Part shown: positions 45,360-55,153 of the stretch, piece after piece
Numbering within the stretch: position 1 is the stretch's first letter
How the letters are laid out: every line of letters begins with the position of its first letter
Assembly: GCA_023375675.1 (NCBI GenBank)
Contig: JALQBC010000034.1
Span: forward strand, 417,250-481,249
From: Cytospora piceicola
Taxonomy: Eukaryota; Ascomycota; Sordariomycetes; Diaporthales; Cytosporaceae
Direction of reading: 5' to 3'
DNA: 64,000 nt
The notes under the pieces: generated by a model
Told to the model about the DNA's origin: nothing
Seen by the model: the letters and a program-made list of their open reading frames with translations, nothing else
Database searches by the model: none
Made by a program: the position numbers and the translations under genes

Positions 45360-46787
45360 ATGGGCGACATCATGACAGCCGAAGTGCGCAAAAGACCAGT
45401 CCCCTCTTCCGACGAGCTACCGGCCCCAAAGCTTGCTCCCGTCTTGACCGCCCAGGACGATGACGACTCCAAGTTCGCCCACCCTTCCGGCAAGGAAAAG
45501 AAGGGCCGGGCCACACAGATACTGAGGGGTTGCAGCTTGATCGTCTACTTCTTGGTTTGCTGCGTTACGTACGTCTCTCTCCACTTGCACGCCTTCCCCT
45601 GCAGGCACAACTGAACTGACGTTATCCTCTGCTGCCCAGCATCAACACCACACAGTTCTGCGGTGCTTTCCTCTACCTTGTGAACCACGACCTTTACTAT
45701 GCCTACATGGCACTCACCAAGGAGTCGTTCGGCCTCTTGATAACTACCATGACAAAGATTTGGGGCCCCACGACTATACGGATAAGCGGCGACCACTCCG
45801 TCGCCGGCCAGATCAGGCGCACCCCCGACGGCCGCGTCGAGTTCAGCTTCCCCGAGAGGATGGTCATGATTGCGAACCACCAGATCTACACCGACTGGCT
45901 ATACCTGTGGTGGGTCGGCTATGCCAATGGCCCGCAGATGCACGGCTACCTCTACATCATTCTCAAAGAGTCGCTGAAGTACATCCCCGTCATCGGCCCC
46001 GGCATGATGTTCTACGGTTTCATCTTCATGTCCCGCAAGATGTCGGTCGACCAGCCCCGCATGGCCTACCGTCTCAACAAGCTCAAGATGCAGCACACTG
46101 CTCCCGACGGCAGGAAATATCTCAACCCCATGTGGCTCCTCCTCTTCCCTGAAGGCACCAACGTGTCCGACAACGGCCGGGTCAAGTCGGCCAAGTGGGC
46201 AGAGAAGTCCGGTATCAAGGATTGCCGACACATGCTGCTGCCCCGGAGCAGTGGCATGTATTTCGTCCTGAAAGAGCTGAAGGGCTCAGTCGACTATGTC
46301 TATGACTGCACCGTGGCCTATGAAGGTGTCCCGTAAGTCCAAGTCCTCCATGCGATATCCGTTCCCATTGGTAGGCTGACCAACCAATCTCCCTCTCAGC
46401 CGCGGAAGGTTCGGCGAGGAATACTTCACCCTGTCCAGTACCTACTTGGAGGGCCGGGCGCCCAAGTCGGTCAATTTCTATTGGCGTCGCTTCCTAATCG
46501 ACGACATGCCGTTGGATGACCACGAGAGCTTCGAGGCATGGCTGCGAGAGCGATGGTACGAGAAGGATGCGCTGATGGAGACGTACGTATCAACCGGTCG
46601 CTTCCCACGGTTGCCCACCGAGCCAGGAAAGGCCGAGACCGACGTGCCTGATTTCATCGAAACCGAAGTACGCACCAAGTATTGGTGGGAATTTCTCAAG
46701 ATCTTCGTCGTCGTTGGCATCTTCAGCCTCCTGGGCAACATCGCAGTGAAGTTCTGGTACAGGATGGCACATGCCATTCATCTATGA
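45360..46787 (+). CDS. 1-acyl-sn-glycerol-3-phosphate acyltransferase (LPAAT), Cst26/AGPAT3-5-like
   Basis: Transfers an acyl chain to lysophosphatidic acid or a related lysophospholipid at ER-type membranes. Exons 45360-45568, 45640-46332 and 46400-46787 (introns of 71 and 67 bp) encode 429 residues. Order: cytosolic N-terminus; membrane helix near 55-80 split by the first intron; catalytic NHQIYTD (the H-x4-D box) in MVMIANHQIYTDW; FPEGTNVS (acyl-acceptor box); PRSSGMYFVL; a C-terminal membrane helix (FLKIFVVVGIFSLLGNIAVKFW). The layout fits the larger AGPAT branch, which includes yeast Cst26, rather than Slc1. The start at 45360 is the first ATG in frame. Confidence 0.92.
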
Positions 46788-47779
46788 TCAGGCCCCCTAG
46801 GGGAGGATGCTTCATATTGTTCCTCTGTTTTTTTGTTGTTTTTTTTCCTCTTCCTGGCTTTTCTTTCCTCTCACGCATCATTGATACCCAAACTGTCGAC
46901 GGACGCAAACATCTATACATATACATATATATATGGATTATCCCAGAATTTCAGGGGCATGGCCTGGGGGCAATCGGAGTTTTGGGCAGCTGGCATACAA
47001 GTGGCTAAGGAGGAAAGTTGGGAGGGGGGGTGGTAAGACTTTGCGTTTGGCTCACAAGCAATGGCGCAGCTGGGTTCTGGTATGGATGAGAATATTAGCA
47101 TAGCATTGTCCAGGTAGGCGCACTCTGCCTTCCCAAGACCATCTCCATGCGGTCTAATTGTGTTTTCAAACCATCCGATATAGGGTTAAAACACATACAA
47201 GGGCAGGTACATGCATGTATTGGATGTTTGGAAATGGCTAGAGTCCATATTCACTTGTGCCGCTCTGGATGATCGTCTCTTGTCTCTTGTTTCGCCCCAT
47301 AGCCTGTCTATCGCTTGATAAACCGAACCAAACCGAACCACCTGACTCGCCTTGGCTACGCGGATCTCTCATCCATAACCCAGGCGGACATGACAAAAGA
47401 GGAGCAAAAAGAATCACAACATGCAACACCGGGTATTCGCTGGTCGTCACCGACCCAACTACTAATCCAGCCCTCAGCGGCTTGTCTATGGGAGAGCGGA
47501 CGGGATCCCGAATTTTCCACTGGGTATGGTCGCATGTGTTAGTCTTGTGTCGCGAGCTGTTTATATCCTCAAACCGTCCGGAACACACACATCGAGGACA
47601 CACGAGCAAGCCAAAGACCAATGACGTAACTACACGACAGTATACCCCCAGTATGGTTGTTCAGTAATTGTTTACCCATATCTACTACCTAGAATGGCCT
47701 TACTAACCTTGGAACCCAGGTACTCACTCCTCTGGTCCTCTCATCAGTCGCCGCCCTGTTCGTCGACAATAATCCCGAA
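46788..47779. other. Intergenic between LPAAT and cupin genes
   Basis: A T-rich 3' region (46,828-46,850) and an ATATACATATATATATGG patch (46,919-46,936). No gene seen. Confidence 0.55.
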
Positions 47780-48322
47780 ATGCCTTCGACGGTAGTATCA
47801 CCAGCCTCCCTCTCAACGCTCCGCGTCAGCAAGCACTGGATCCCCTCCCACGGGCACCTGCCCAACTCGAGCATCCTGAACAAACCACTGCTGATCTATC
47901 ACTGCGTCTTCACCAACCCCTCCGCGTCAGTCATTGAGTCCCACCTTGACAGTGTCGGCGTCGTGACCCCCCAGTGGCGATACGGCATGTACCCTACAAC
48001 CCACTTCCACAGCACAACGCATGAGGTTCTCTGCGTCAGCTCCGGAAGAGCACGGCTATGTTTCGGCGGCGAGGACAACCCCGAGAGGGTCGAGCCCACG
48101 GTAGAGGCAGGTGATGTGATGGTACTGCCGGCGGGAATGGCACACAGGCTGTTGGAGGATTCGGGGGGCTTCGAGATGGTTGGGTGTTATCCCAAGGGTT
48201 GTGGCTGGGATATGTGCTATGGGAGGAAAGGGGAGGAGGGAAAGATAAAAACTATCGAGAAGGTTGAGTGGTTTGAGAAAGATCCTATCTATGATCATCA
48301 GGGACCAGTATTGAATGTTTGA
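47780..48322 (+). CDS. YjlB-like single-domain cupin
   Basis: Intronless, 180 residues. One double-stranded beta-helix with both cupin motifs: motif 1 HFHSTTHEVLCVSSG gives His75, His77 and Glu82 as metal ligands, and motif 2 GDVMVLPAGMAH gives His122. The length and the tail (KVEWFEKDPIYDHQGPVL) resemble bacterial YjlB and its fungal relatives, whose substrate is unknown. No signal peptide, so cytosolic. Could be a dioxygenase or isomerase; not decided by sequence. Confidence 0.85.
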   Translation: MPSTVVSPASLSTLRVSKHWIPSHGHLPNSSILNKPLLIYHCVFTNPSASVIESHLDSVGVVTPQWRYGMYPTTHFHSTTHEVLCVSSGRARLCFGGEDNPERVEPTVEAGDVMVLPAGMAHRLLEDSGGFEMVGCYPKGCGWDMCYGRKGEEGKIKTIEKVEWFEKDPIYDHQGPVLNV

Positions 48323-48822
48323 CTTGTGCACCAGAATGCATCCATACATATATACATATATACATATATACATATATATATATATATGTACTTACATACT
48401 TACATACTTACGTATATAGCAGGGGAGGTCATAGTCGCAAACTGGCTGTGCAATTACACATTGGTCATGCAAGTGATGTGGACCGCTGGTTGCATTGAGC
48501 AAAGCAAGAACAGTATCGATTGCTGGACAGCCGCTCCCTTCTCCCTCCCAAGAGGATTGGGCCTTGAGCGAAAACGTCAAAGGCAACGTGTTTGCGCAGC
48601 AACCATCCCCACAACATAAAGGCAGTGGGCATCTGTCTCCATGGGCTGCTCACATGGGCGTCCGACTGATAGGTAGGTCCTTGGCCCTGGAGATCCCTTT
48701 GCGCTTGCGATGGCCTCTCCTACCCCCCCCCCCCTATTGTACACACGGGTAAGTAAGCAGTCAACGCCAGTCCCCCTCCTTCAGTGAGCGTACCACGCTC
48801 GAATGAACTTCGGTCTTGGGTA
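48323..48822. other. Convergent 3' spacer
   Basis: Contains a TA/ACATA microsatellite (48343-48418) and a C-run at about 48,724-48,734. No gene. Confidence 0.55.
48343..48418. repeat. (TACATA)n/(TA)n microsatellite
   Basis: TATACA units, a TA run, then CTTACATA units, just 3' of the cupin gene. Confidence 0.9.
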
Positions 48823-50160
48823 TTAGACTTTGTCGAACCAGCCAGAACCAGTGGCGCCTACCCATTCAGGCACTGTGTCCGTGAGCCAGTCCTGGTTCCC
48901 GACACCCAAAGTCTTCATCTCTTCTTTGGTACAATCTAGGGTCTCAGTGTCGGATGCCCTTGTCAGCCTGTAATTCCGTCCTCGCCTCTCCACTGTGAGT
49001 TCCCATTTCCCGGAGAGCTCATTGTAAATGTGCAAATTCTCATACTCGAACCATCGAAGTGGCTTCTCTCCTACTATGGGCCCCTGGCCCTCCTCTCGCT
49101 CCCGCAGTCTGTCCCATCCTTGTAACTGTCCAGGTCGCTCGGTAGGTCCGGCGTAGTACTGGCGGGCCTTCTCCCTGTCTGCATTCTTCTCGGCCTTCGT
49201 TTTCCGAGCTTCTTTGATACCCTCTTCGACTTTGGAGAGGTAGACATTGAGTATCATTTTGTCGTTCAATACCATGGCCAGCTCCTCTGTGGCAAGGGGA
49301 GGTTTCCTATGGGGGGGTTCCTCGCTAGGGCTCTCTTGGTCGGTATTGGAGCATACGGTGTCGGATATCAGCTCAGCCTTGGCAAAGCTATGAGCCAACG
49401 TGGGGTGGGACATCTCAGATGGGGCCGAAGTCGGGAGGCCGACAAGGAGGTCGCAGGCGGCGCAATCAGAGTGCCTGAAGTTCTCAGCGCCGTGATGCTC
49501 GGTGCTGGAGATTTGCTGGCCCTCTGTCTCGTCCCCGGACGAAAAACTATCCTCCCATTGAGCATGTTCATCCTGTTCGTCGTCGTCCTCTTCCACCTCG
49601 TCATCCTCAGAATCCCACCATTCGGAGTCGGTGTCTGAATTGCCATTCGAGCTGTCCTCTGTCCATCCACTCAGGTAAGACTCTTCAGGGTCCATAATAT
49701 CACAGTACGCCGTGGTTGTCTCCCAATTTGCAGCAACCTTCCTCCACTCCTCTATCTCTTGCTTTTCCACCAGTACCAGGTTCGCGGCTGCCTGTTCCCG
49801 TACCGTCTTAACAGGGTGGAACCTGCTACGAGCTGACTGGATGGTCTTGTAGTCAGCATCGTGCTTGCGCAATGTGCCGGTGCCAGTTGCTGTATCCTTG
49901 TTTTTCCCCTTCTTGTCCTCTTCCTTGGCTTCGACTGGCACTGGCAAGCCTGATATGTTGTAGATAGCCTCGACAGAGCCACGATCGACTCTATGAAAGA
50001 GATCCTCCTCATAGCGACAGAGAGATTCCAAGTGCCTTTTAGTGATGCCACGCTTGATCTTGCGAGCCTCTTCGGAGGCTGAAGGTGCGACTCTCTTGTC
50101 TGGTTGGATCCGTGGAACATCCCAAGCCTTGAGGAGATTGACACCTAGCGGAAGATACAT
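48823..50160 (-). CDS. Acidic protein of unknown function
   Basis: Intronless on the minus strand, 445 residues, ATG at 50158-50160 (MYLPLGVNLLKAWDVPRIQ). Not recognised. The N-terminal 150 residues are mixed charge and helical (EEARKIKRGITKRHLESLCRY). A strongly acidic disordered block (about 175-215, SDTDSEWWDSEDDEVEEDDDEQDE) follows, then a Ser/Glu-rich spacer with a CAACD pair. A C-terminal basic coiled coil (VEEGIKEARKTKAEKNADRE) leads into a Trp/Tyr-rich ending (WFEYENLHIYNELSGKWELTVERR ...). No signal peptide or membrane helix. Nuclear or cytosolic scaffold is possible but speculative. Codon use and length make it a plausible gene. Confidence 0.6.
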   Translation of the reverse strand: MYLPLGVNLLKAWDVPRIQPDKRVAPSASEEARKIKRGITKRHLESLCRYEEDLFHRVDRGSVEAIYNISGLPVPVEAKEEDKKGKNKDTATGTGTLRKHDADYKTIQSARSRFHPVKTVREQAAANLVLVEKQEIEEWRKVAANWETTTAYCDIMDPEESYLSGWTEDSSNGNSDTDSEWWDSEDDEVEEDDDEQDEHAQWEDSFSSGDETEGQQISSTEHHGAENFRHSDCAACDLLVGLPTSAPSEMSHPTLAHSFAKAELISDTVCSNTDQESPSEEPPHRKPPLATEELAMVLNDKMILNVYLSKVEEGIKEARKTKAEKNADREKARQYYAGPTERPGQLQGWDRLREREEGQGPIVGEKPLRWFEYENLHIYNELSGKWELTVERRGRNYRLTRASDTETLDCTKEEMKTLGVGNQDWLTDTVPEWVGATGSGWFDKV

Positions 50161-51184
50161 GTTGATCAGGTGTGAATGGTGAGGAGGAGTGGCATGCTAT
50201 GAGCCAGATAGATCTACAAGCTCAAATCGATGCCGTGGTGGAAGATTGTGATTGTGTTCAGCGAACTCAAGAGCTGTCAAGGCGAGCCAGAAGCAGGCGC
50301 TTATTAAATGTAGTATTCATAGGTGTGAAAGGTGTTTAGTATTTGCAACCGTAGAACTGTAGTGAAAGTGAATGGTTCGGCCAAAAAGTCAGCTTCACCC
50401 TCGAATAATACGGTTCTTATTCACTTTGCCAAAGACGTTGTCTGGTGGCCTAGGAGAGAGTACCTGGGTAAGTATTAATTATTCATGTACTAGGTCACGG
50501 GTAAACATCTGGAGGGTGTGACTCGAGGGGCTGCAACAGCGATGGTGAAAAGAAGGTGTCTGGGGTCGAAAATGGTATGATTCACCTCAATAGACCAAGG
50601 GCCTATTCCAGTACATGATGAGCAATAATTAGTTAATCTTGTATATAATCATCAACTGGTGCCTTCCTGTCTGTAGTTTGCTGCTTTGTAGTCCTGATGC
50701 CTCGGTGCCTGATACCACAAGACACAAAAACTGTCATTTAATAGATAGGGTGTTTGTCAAGGTATCAGTCACTACTGCTCTATGGTCATAGTGGCTGCAT
50801 GTAGGTACTCGATGGCATATGCAGCATTAGGCCCCAACGTATATTAACTCTTTGCAAAGGAAGCTGCCACAGGAAGGCCTACAGTCTTTAACCAACACAA
50901 GGTGGGCCATTAAGAGTTGTAGCCAGACAATTAGACCTCGGGAGAGAGCAGAACCAGGTCGCCACAGTGCCTGCATTGCTGATTGGGTGTGTGTCCATGG
51001 TTCGCCTGTGATGACCAATGGTTTACCTCTCTCGCAGAACGGCAGGACGGCAGGACGGCACGTAATAAGAGACAAAACCAACAAGAGTAAAGTCAACATG
51101 GGTATCAATATATAATGGTATTTGCTTTTGTCCTTGAAATTGCACCAAGCTTTGTCCTCGGCCATTTCCAACATCTATACTTCC
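50161..51184. other. Spacer between orphan and 5-phosphatase genes
   Basis: No gene seen. AT-richer near 50,600-50,750. A tandem GGCAGGACGGCAGGACGGC occurs at about 51,041-51,060. Confidence 0.5.
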
Positions 51185-54100
51185 TTATCTACCATCCCTC
51201 CGCCGCAGGAATAACTCAACAATGAGTTTCTCCTTATCCTCCAATATTCGACGTTCCTTCTCTCTCGCCGGCAGAGGCACCCGACATACAACTCTTCCAA
51301 ATATCTGCGCAACCCTCCTCTCCCGAGTCTTCCGTCTTTCCAACGACGCAAATGCCTCGAACGTGGACGTACCCGTACCCGTTCCCGTCCCCGGAGTCGT
51401 ACCTGTCAGTGACCGTCGAAGGCTTAACGACCTACGGCCCAAAGCCCCTATGGCACCCATGCCACCACCTACTGGTGGGACAGTAGTCGTGCTTAGCGCA
51501 TCCATCTCGCTCTTCCGCAGCGGCGCCAGTTCCCCAATGACCTTGGCGAGGGTAGTGGTCAGGAAGACGAAGCAGATGTTGTGGTTCGGCGCCGTCATCA
51601 GGATGTCGAGGATCACGGACTTGTCGTCTTCAGAAACGTCCACGGTCGGAGAGGACGGCGGTGGGGCCTGGCCCAGGCATCGTATGGGCGCTTGTTCGAG
51701 TTTCGCCCAGATGGATTCATTGATAACACCATCTGTCAGGCCCTGGAGAAAGAACAGTAGCACTTCTGCCACTGTCTCGAGGCGTTGGCACGGGTTTGCT
51801 TCAGGAGGGAAAGCATCTGCGATTGGCCGGTCTGTGTCGAGAACATCAATGACACTGCCAAGAAGGTCCGCATGGGAACCTCCAACGAAGTGCTCGAATG
51901 GCCATCCTGGTTTGTCTCGGGGTACAGTGTAGGACCCAAGCATCTCCTCGTCCGCCAGTGTCCTGTCAGTTAACACTTCAACGGCCTCGATCAGTTTGAA
52001 GAGCTCCTTGGGTGCAGAACGGTGTATATCGGCGTCGTTAGAAATGGCACCTGAGTGCATCCCGTTGTTGTGAATCAAGGATGCGACCAATGCCCGGATG
52101 CCACCATCGGGCACACGTATGAGCTCGTCCATGGACCTTCCGATGCAGGTGGGCACCCAACTGGCTCGGACAGGAATGAAGTGATCTCTGCCGTCGGCAA
52201 CCCGAAGTACCAGGACCTCCTCCAGTTTCGCTCGTCCGCCATTCAGTATGGTAGCTTGTGAAATCTCATCGACGATGATTTCAAGGGCAGCGATCACTGT
52301 CTCGCCAGGCTCCAATGTGACTTCCCTGCCCAGACAGACGGCTTCGTCCCGAACCTCGCCCGCCTGAGTCCGCACAAAACAAGCTGCGAGCCACTGGGGC
52401 AACTCCATACCATCTGCGCCCTCAACCGTGGGCCTATCAACGAAACTGACCGAGGCTGGTACTCCACCCGTATTGGCAAGAGTGAAGGATACGAACCCCT
52501 TCTTTAAGAAGCTAAGCTCGCCAAAATCAACAGAGGCATCGCCGGATTCGCCTCCTTCCATGGCAACAGTGATAGTCGGTCGGCCTTCATTTTCAGCGCG
52601 ATCGAGCTCTCGAGCTACCTGAGCATATATTTCAGCCTTGAGGTCCGGGACAACGGCGTCAAAGTCGAGTGTGAAAACAGCAACGATAGGTTTATGGTCA
52701 GAAGATGTGATGCGCTGGTGGGACGTGTAGACATCGAGGTTGATCCGGTCCGTGATGTCCATCTCTGTAGCACCGGCAACGGCGGCATCGCCGCCGCCTT
52801 CATCATATTCGTCATAATCCAAGCCTGGTTCACCGGCAGGTGTTGTATCGCCATCGTTTTCGGGATCGTAAGCAAAGAGCACCTCATCGTCATCTCCAGC
52901 ATGATCGATGCCGCGTGCCTTCATCTCTTCGTCTCGTCTGCGCGCCTCCTCATCCTCACGAATCTTGTCTGCATACTCTTCTCTGTCTCGTTTTGTTCGA
53001 AATAGTATTCGATCACACCAGCTTGGTGCTCTTTTCTTCTCACTAGAGTCGAAAATGCCCACCGTGCCTACATCGTACTTGTATGAGGGTAGGAAAGTGA
53101 TAGGACCTTCTTGCCATCCATCATGGAAAATTCTCTGCTCCTTCCTGACGCGTAGCAGTTGATCGTGCGGGAGCAACGAGTCTAGAATGGCCTGTAGTGA
53201 GGCCGGGTCTTCGTGGGGGTCGGCTTCGAAGTCGTCGGGATCGGGTAATGAAACAGAGTCGTCATCGCTGCCCCTGGCGGCGGTGGAGCCAGTCCTCCCA
53301 GAGGCATCATCTGTCTGGTCATCACTGCTGTCCGAGGTCCTCGCGACAATGATGCCTTCCTCCCCGTCTAGGGTGTCCTTCTTAGGCTTGTTAAGATCGT
53401 ACTCGCCACTTGTATGAAGCATCAGCAAGCGACGGATATCATCGCCTGGTATACCGGCCAGCCTGAAGTTCAGGTCGCCAAACCAGAATGCGAAGTCAGC
53501 GTCGCCAATCCGGTCCTGTATCTCTTCCTGGGCGTCCCCAGCAATGACGACGGGGTCAAAGCGAGTCCTGTCCTGGATAGTTCTCGCGTCCCAGCAGCGA
53601 CGCTCGACAGTGGCGGGGTCATTGCCGCTCGACAAGTGCGAGTTGACAAAGACCAGCTTAGTTGTCTCCCCAAGCACAATGCGGGAAACCGTGGCACCCT
53701 TGTTGCCCAACCACCCTCCCACACCGGTTCCAATTGCTCGCGTGCTCACATTAGCAACGCAGGGCGCCACTTCGGGCGAAGCGTACATCAAGAGGAGAAG
53801 ACCGGACATCTGCTCTGAACCGATAAACTGGTAGCCTGGTGGGAGGGCAGCCTCCAGGGCAAGGCGCCACTTGTCGGTAGGGTTGGATTCTGAATATACA
53901 TACTGGGTAACGGGGTTGAGGTTGACCACCTCCTGAAGGCCCAGAATGTACAGACCGATGTGGTCGTCTCCAGATAACCGTGCGGATCCTGAATCCTGCT
54001 TGGCGCTATTTCCTGAAGTCTGTATCTTGACAGCAGGGTTCTCAGAGAGGCCCAAACCGGCCAGCTTCGTATCGATGCCCTCTCCGTCGATAAACCAGGA

Positions 54101-54292
54101 GGCCAGGTCTTTGTCAGTGCCAGGGCAAGCGGCAACGTTCCAGGTGCCGACCTTGACTTTTATGCGACGTGGTCTCGTATACTCGGTACGACGGGCGTAT
54201 ACAGCGCGACTTAGTGATTGAGGGTTCGAGAGCGCGAGATCAACAGGATCGGAGGTGTCGGAGGCACAGCGCTCGGGTGGTGAAGCAGCCAT
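51185..54292 (-). CDS. Inositol polyphosphate 5-phosphatase, OCRL/INPP5B-like
   Basis: Removes the 5-phosphate of PI(4,5)P2 or related inositides. Intronless on the minus strand, 1035 residues, ATG at 54290-54292. The 5-phosphatase domain carries all landmark motifs: WNVAA (51-55), GLQEV (118-122), NKGA (197-200), NSHLSSG (217-223), GDLNFR (272-277), PSYKYD (402-407), APSWCDRI (422-429) and SDHKPI (531-536). Two acidic disordered insertions (about 310-370 and 440-510) interrupt it. After it comes an ASH-like beta domain (about 545-720), then a RhoGAP-like region (about 720-1000; LIRVPDGGIRALVASLIH, FFLQGL). No obvious catalytic Arg finger is evident, as in OCRL, where this domain is inactive. 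Endosome/Golgi function is inferred. Confidence 0.93.
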   Translation of the reverse strand: MAASPPERCASDTSDPVDLALSNPQSLSRAVYARRTEYTRPRRIKVKVGTWNVAACPGTDKDLASWFIDGEGIDTKLAGLGLSENPAVKIQTSGNSAKQDSGSARLSGDDHIGLYILGLQEVVNLNPVTQYVYSESNPTDKWRLALEAALPPGYQFIGSEQMSGLLLLMYASPEVAPCVANVSTRAIGTGVGGWLGNKGATVSRIVLGETTKLVFVNSHLSSGNDPATVERRCWDARTIQDRTRFDPVVIAGDAQEEIQDRIGDADFAFWFGDLNFRLAGIPGDDIRRLLMLHTSGEYDLNKPKKDTLDGEEGIIVARTSDSSDDQTDDASGRTGSTAARGSDDDSVSLPDPDDFEADPHEDPASLQAILDSLLPHDQLLRVRKEQRIFHDGWQEGPITFLPSYKYDVGTVGIFDSSEKKRAPSWCDRILFRTKRDREEYADKIREDEEARRRDEEMKARGIDHAGDDDEVLFAYDPENDGDTTPAGEPGLDYDEYDEGGGDAAVAGATEMDITDRINLDVYTSHQRITSSDHKPIVAVFTLDFDAVVPDLKAEIYAQVARELDRAENEGRPTITVAMEGGESGDASVDFGELSFLKKGFVSFTLANTGGVPASVSFVDRPTVEGADGMELPQWLAACFVRTQAGEVRDEAVCLGREVTLEPGETVIAALEIIVDEISQATILNGGRAKLEEVLVLRVADGRDHFIPVRASWVPTCIGRSMDELIRVPDGGIRALVASLIHNNGMHSGAISNDADIHRSAPKELFKLIEAVEVLTDRTLADEEMLGSYTVPRDKPGWPFEHFVGGSHADLLGSVIDVLDTDRPIADAFPPEANPCQRLETVAEVLLFFLQGLTDGVINESIWAKLEQAPIRCLGQAPPPSSPTVDVSEDDKSVILDILMTAPNHNICFVFLTTTLAKVIGELAPLRKSEMDALSTTTVPPVGGGMGAIGALGRRSLSLRRSLTGTTPGTGTGTGTSTFEAFASLERRKTRERRVAQIFGRVVCRVPLPAREKERRILEDKEKLIVELFLRRRDGR

Positions 54293-54986
54293 CTCGTTGG
54301 TTCGCGACTAAGGTCTCGGTTCGATCTAGGATTGGTACAGAGAAAAACACAGGCGTCTATCTGCCTGTCTATCTGTATTTGTCGGTATATTCAACTGATG
54401 GCGGATGGGTCAGCCAGCCAGCATTAGGTATGTGGTGTGCCAGGGAAATCGACTCGAGAATACTCACAGCATGCCAGCACCGGGTGTGTGAAGTGATTCA
54501 CTATGGGGGGGTCTGTGTTTGTGGTTTCAGTGGTGATAGGAATCGATTTCTTGTCATGGGCGTGTCCAAGAGACGGGTCGCGATTCAAAAGAGCATGGTC
54601 GCTCGCGTGTTGTCGTTGATTCAGAACGCAGAGAACTGGGTAATTCAAATCGGAGGATGACGTCGCACCACCCGCCCGCCACCGTCGCCAGTCGACCCAG
54701 TTCGCCCTGGTCGTTGGGATCAATATCTGTTCGAAGTGATTGATTCTACTAGATGCATATATGCTGGTGGATAGACAATGTCACGGTATGTCGAGCAATC
54801 TACTTATCAACCTATCTGGAAATAGATAATAGACCGAATGTGGTAGGGTTTGTACCTTCGTACTCAGGTACGGTGGCGGTACGGTGGTACAAGTCTCTAA
54901 GGACTTCCAGCGCAGGTGACGTCGTGTAGAAGGTCAAGATGCCATCTTGCAGCTGGCTGACATAGCCTCACAGGGCACACCAGAGC
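54293..54986. other. 5-phosphatase promoter up to the retrotransposon
   Basis: Normal base composition with GTACGGTGGCGGTACGGTGG near 54,869-54,888. No coding signal. Composition changes abruptly at the LTR border. Confidence 0.6.
54982..54986 (+). repeat. Left target-site duplication AGAGC
   Basis: AGAGC directly before the left LTR, matched by AGAGC directly after the right LTR. Confidence 0.8.
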
Positions 54987-55153
54987 TGTCAGACGGCAGT
55001 AGGGGTGCCTGCGGAAATACCTCGGTCCGTATAAATAAGTAAGTCACATAATTAACTTCGGGATATATTTAATATAGAAATTAACGTACCCGAGTAAGCG
55101 GAGTACGAGATAATACATTTAATATATTAATCGAGTATATATTACGTATAATA
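54987..55153 (+). repeat. Left LTR (167 bp)
   Basis: Begins TGTCAGACGGCAG and ends ACGTATAATA. It aligns without gaps to the right LTR; nearly all mismatches are C/T or G/A. The terminal CA expected of an LTR appears as TA, consistent with RIP. Confidence 0.88.
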
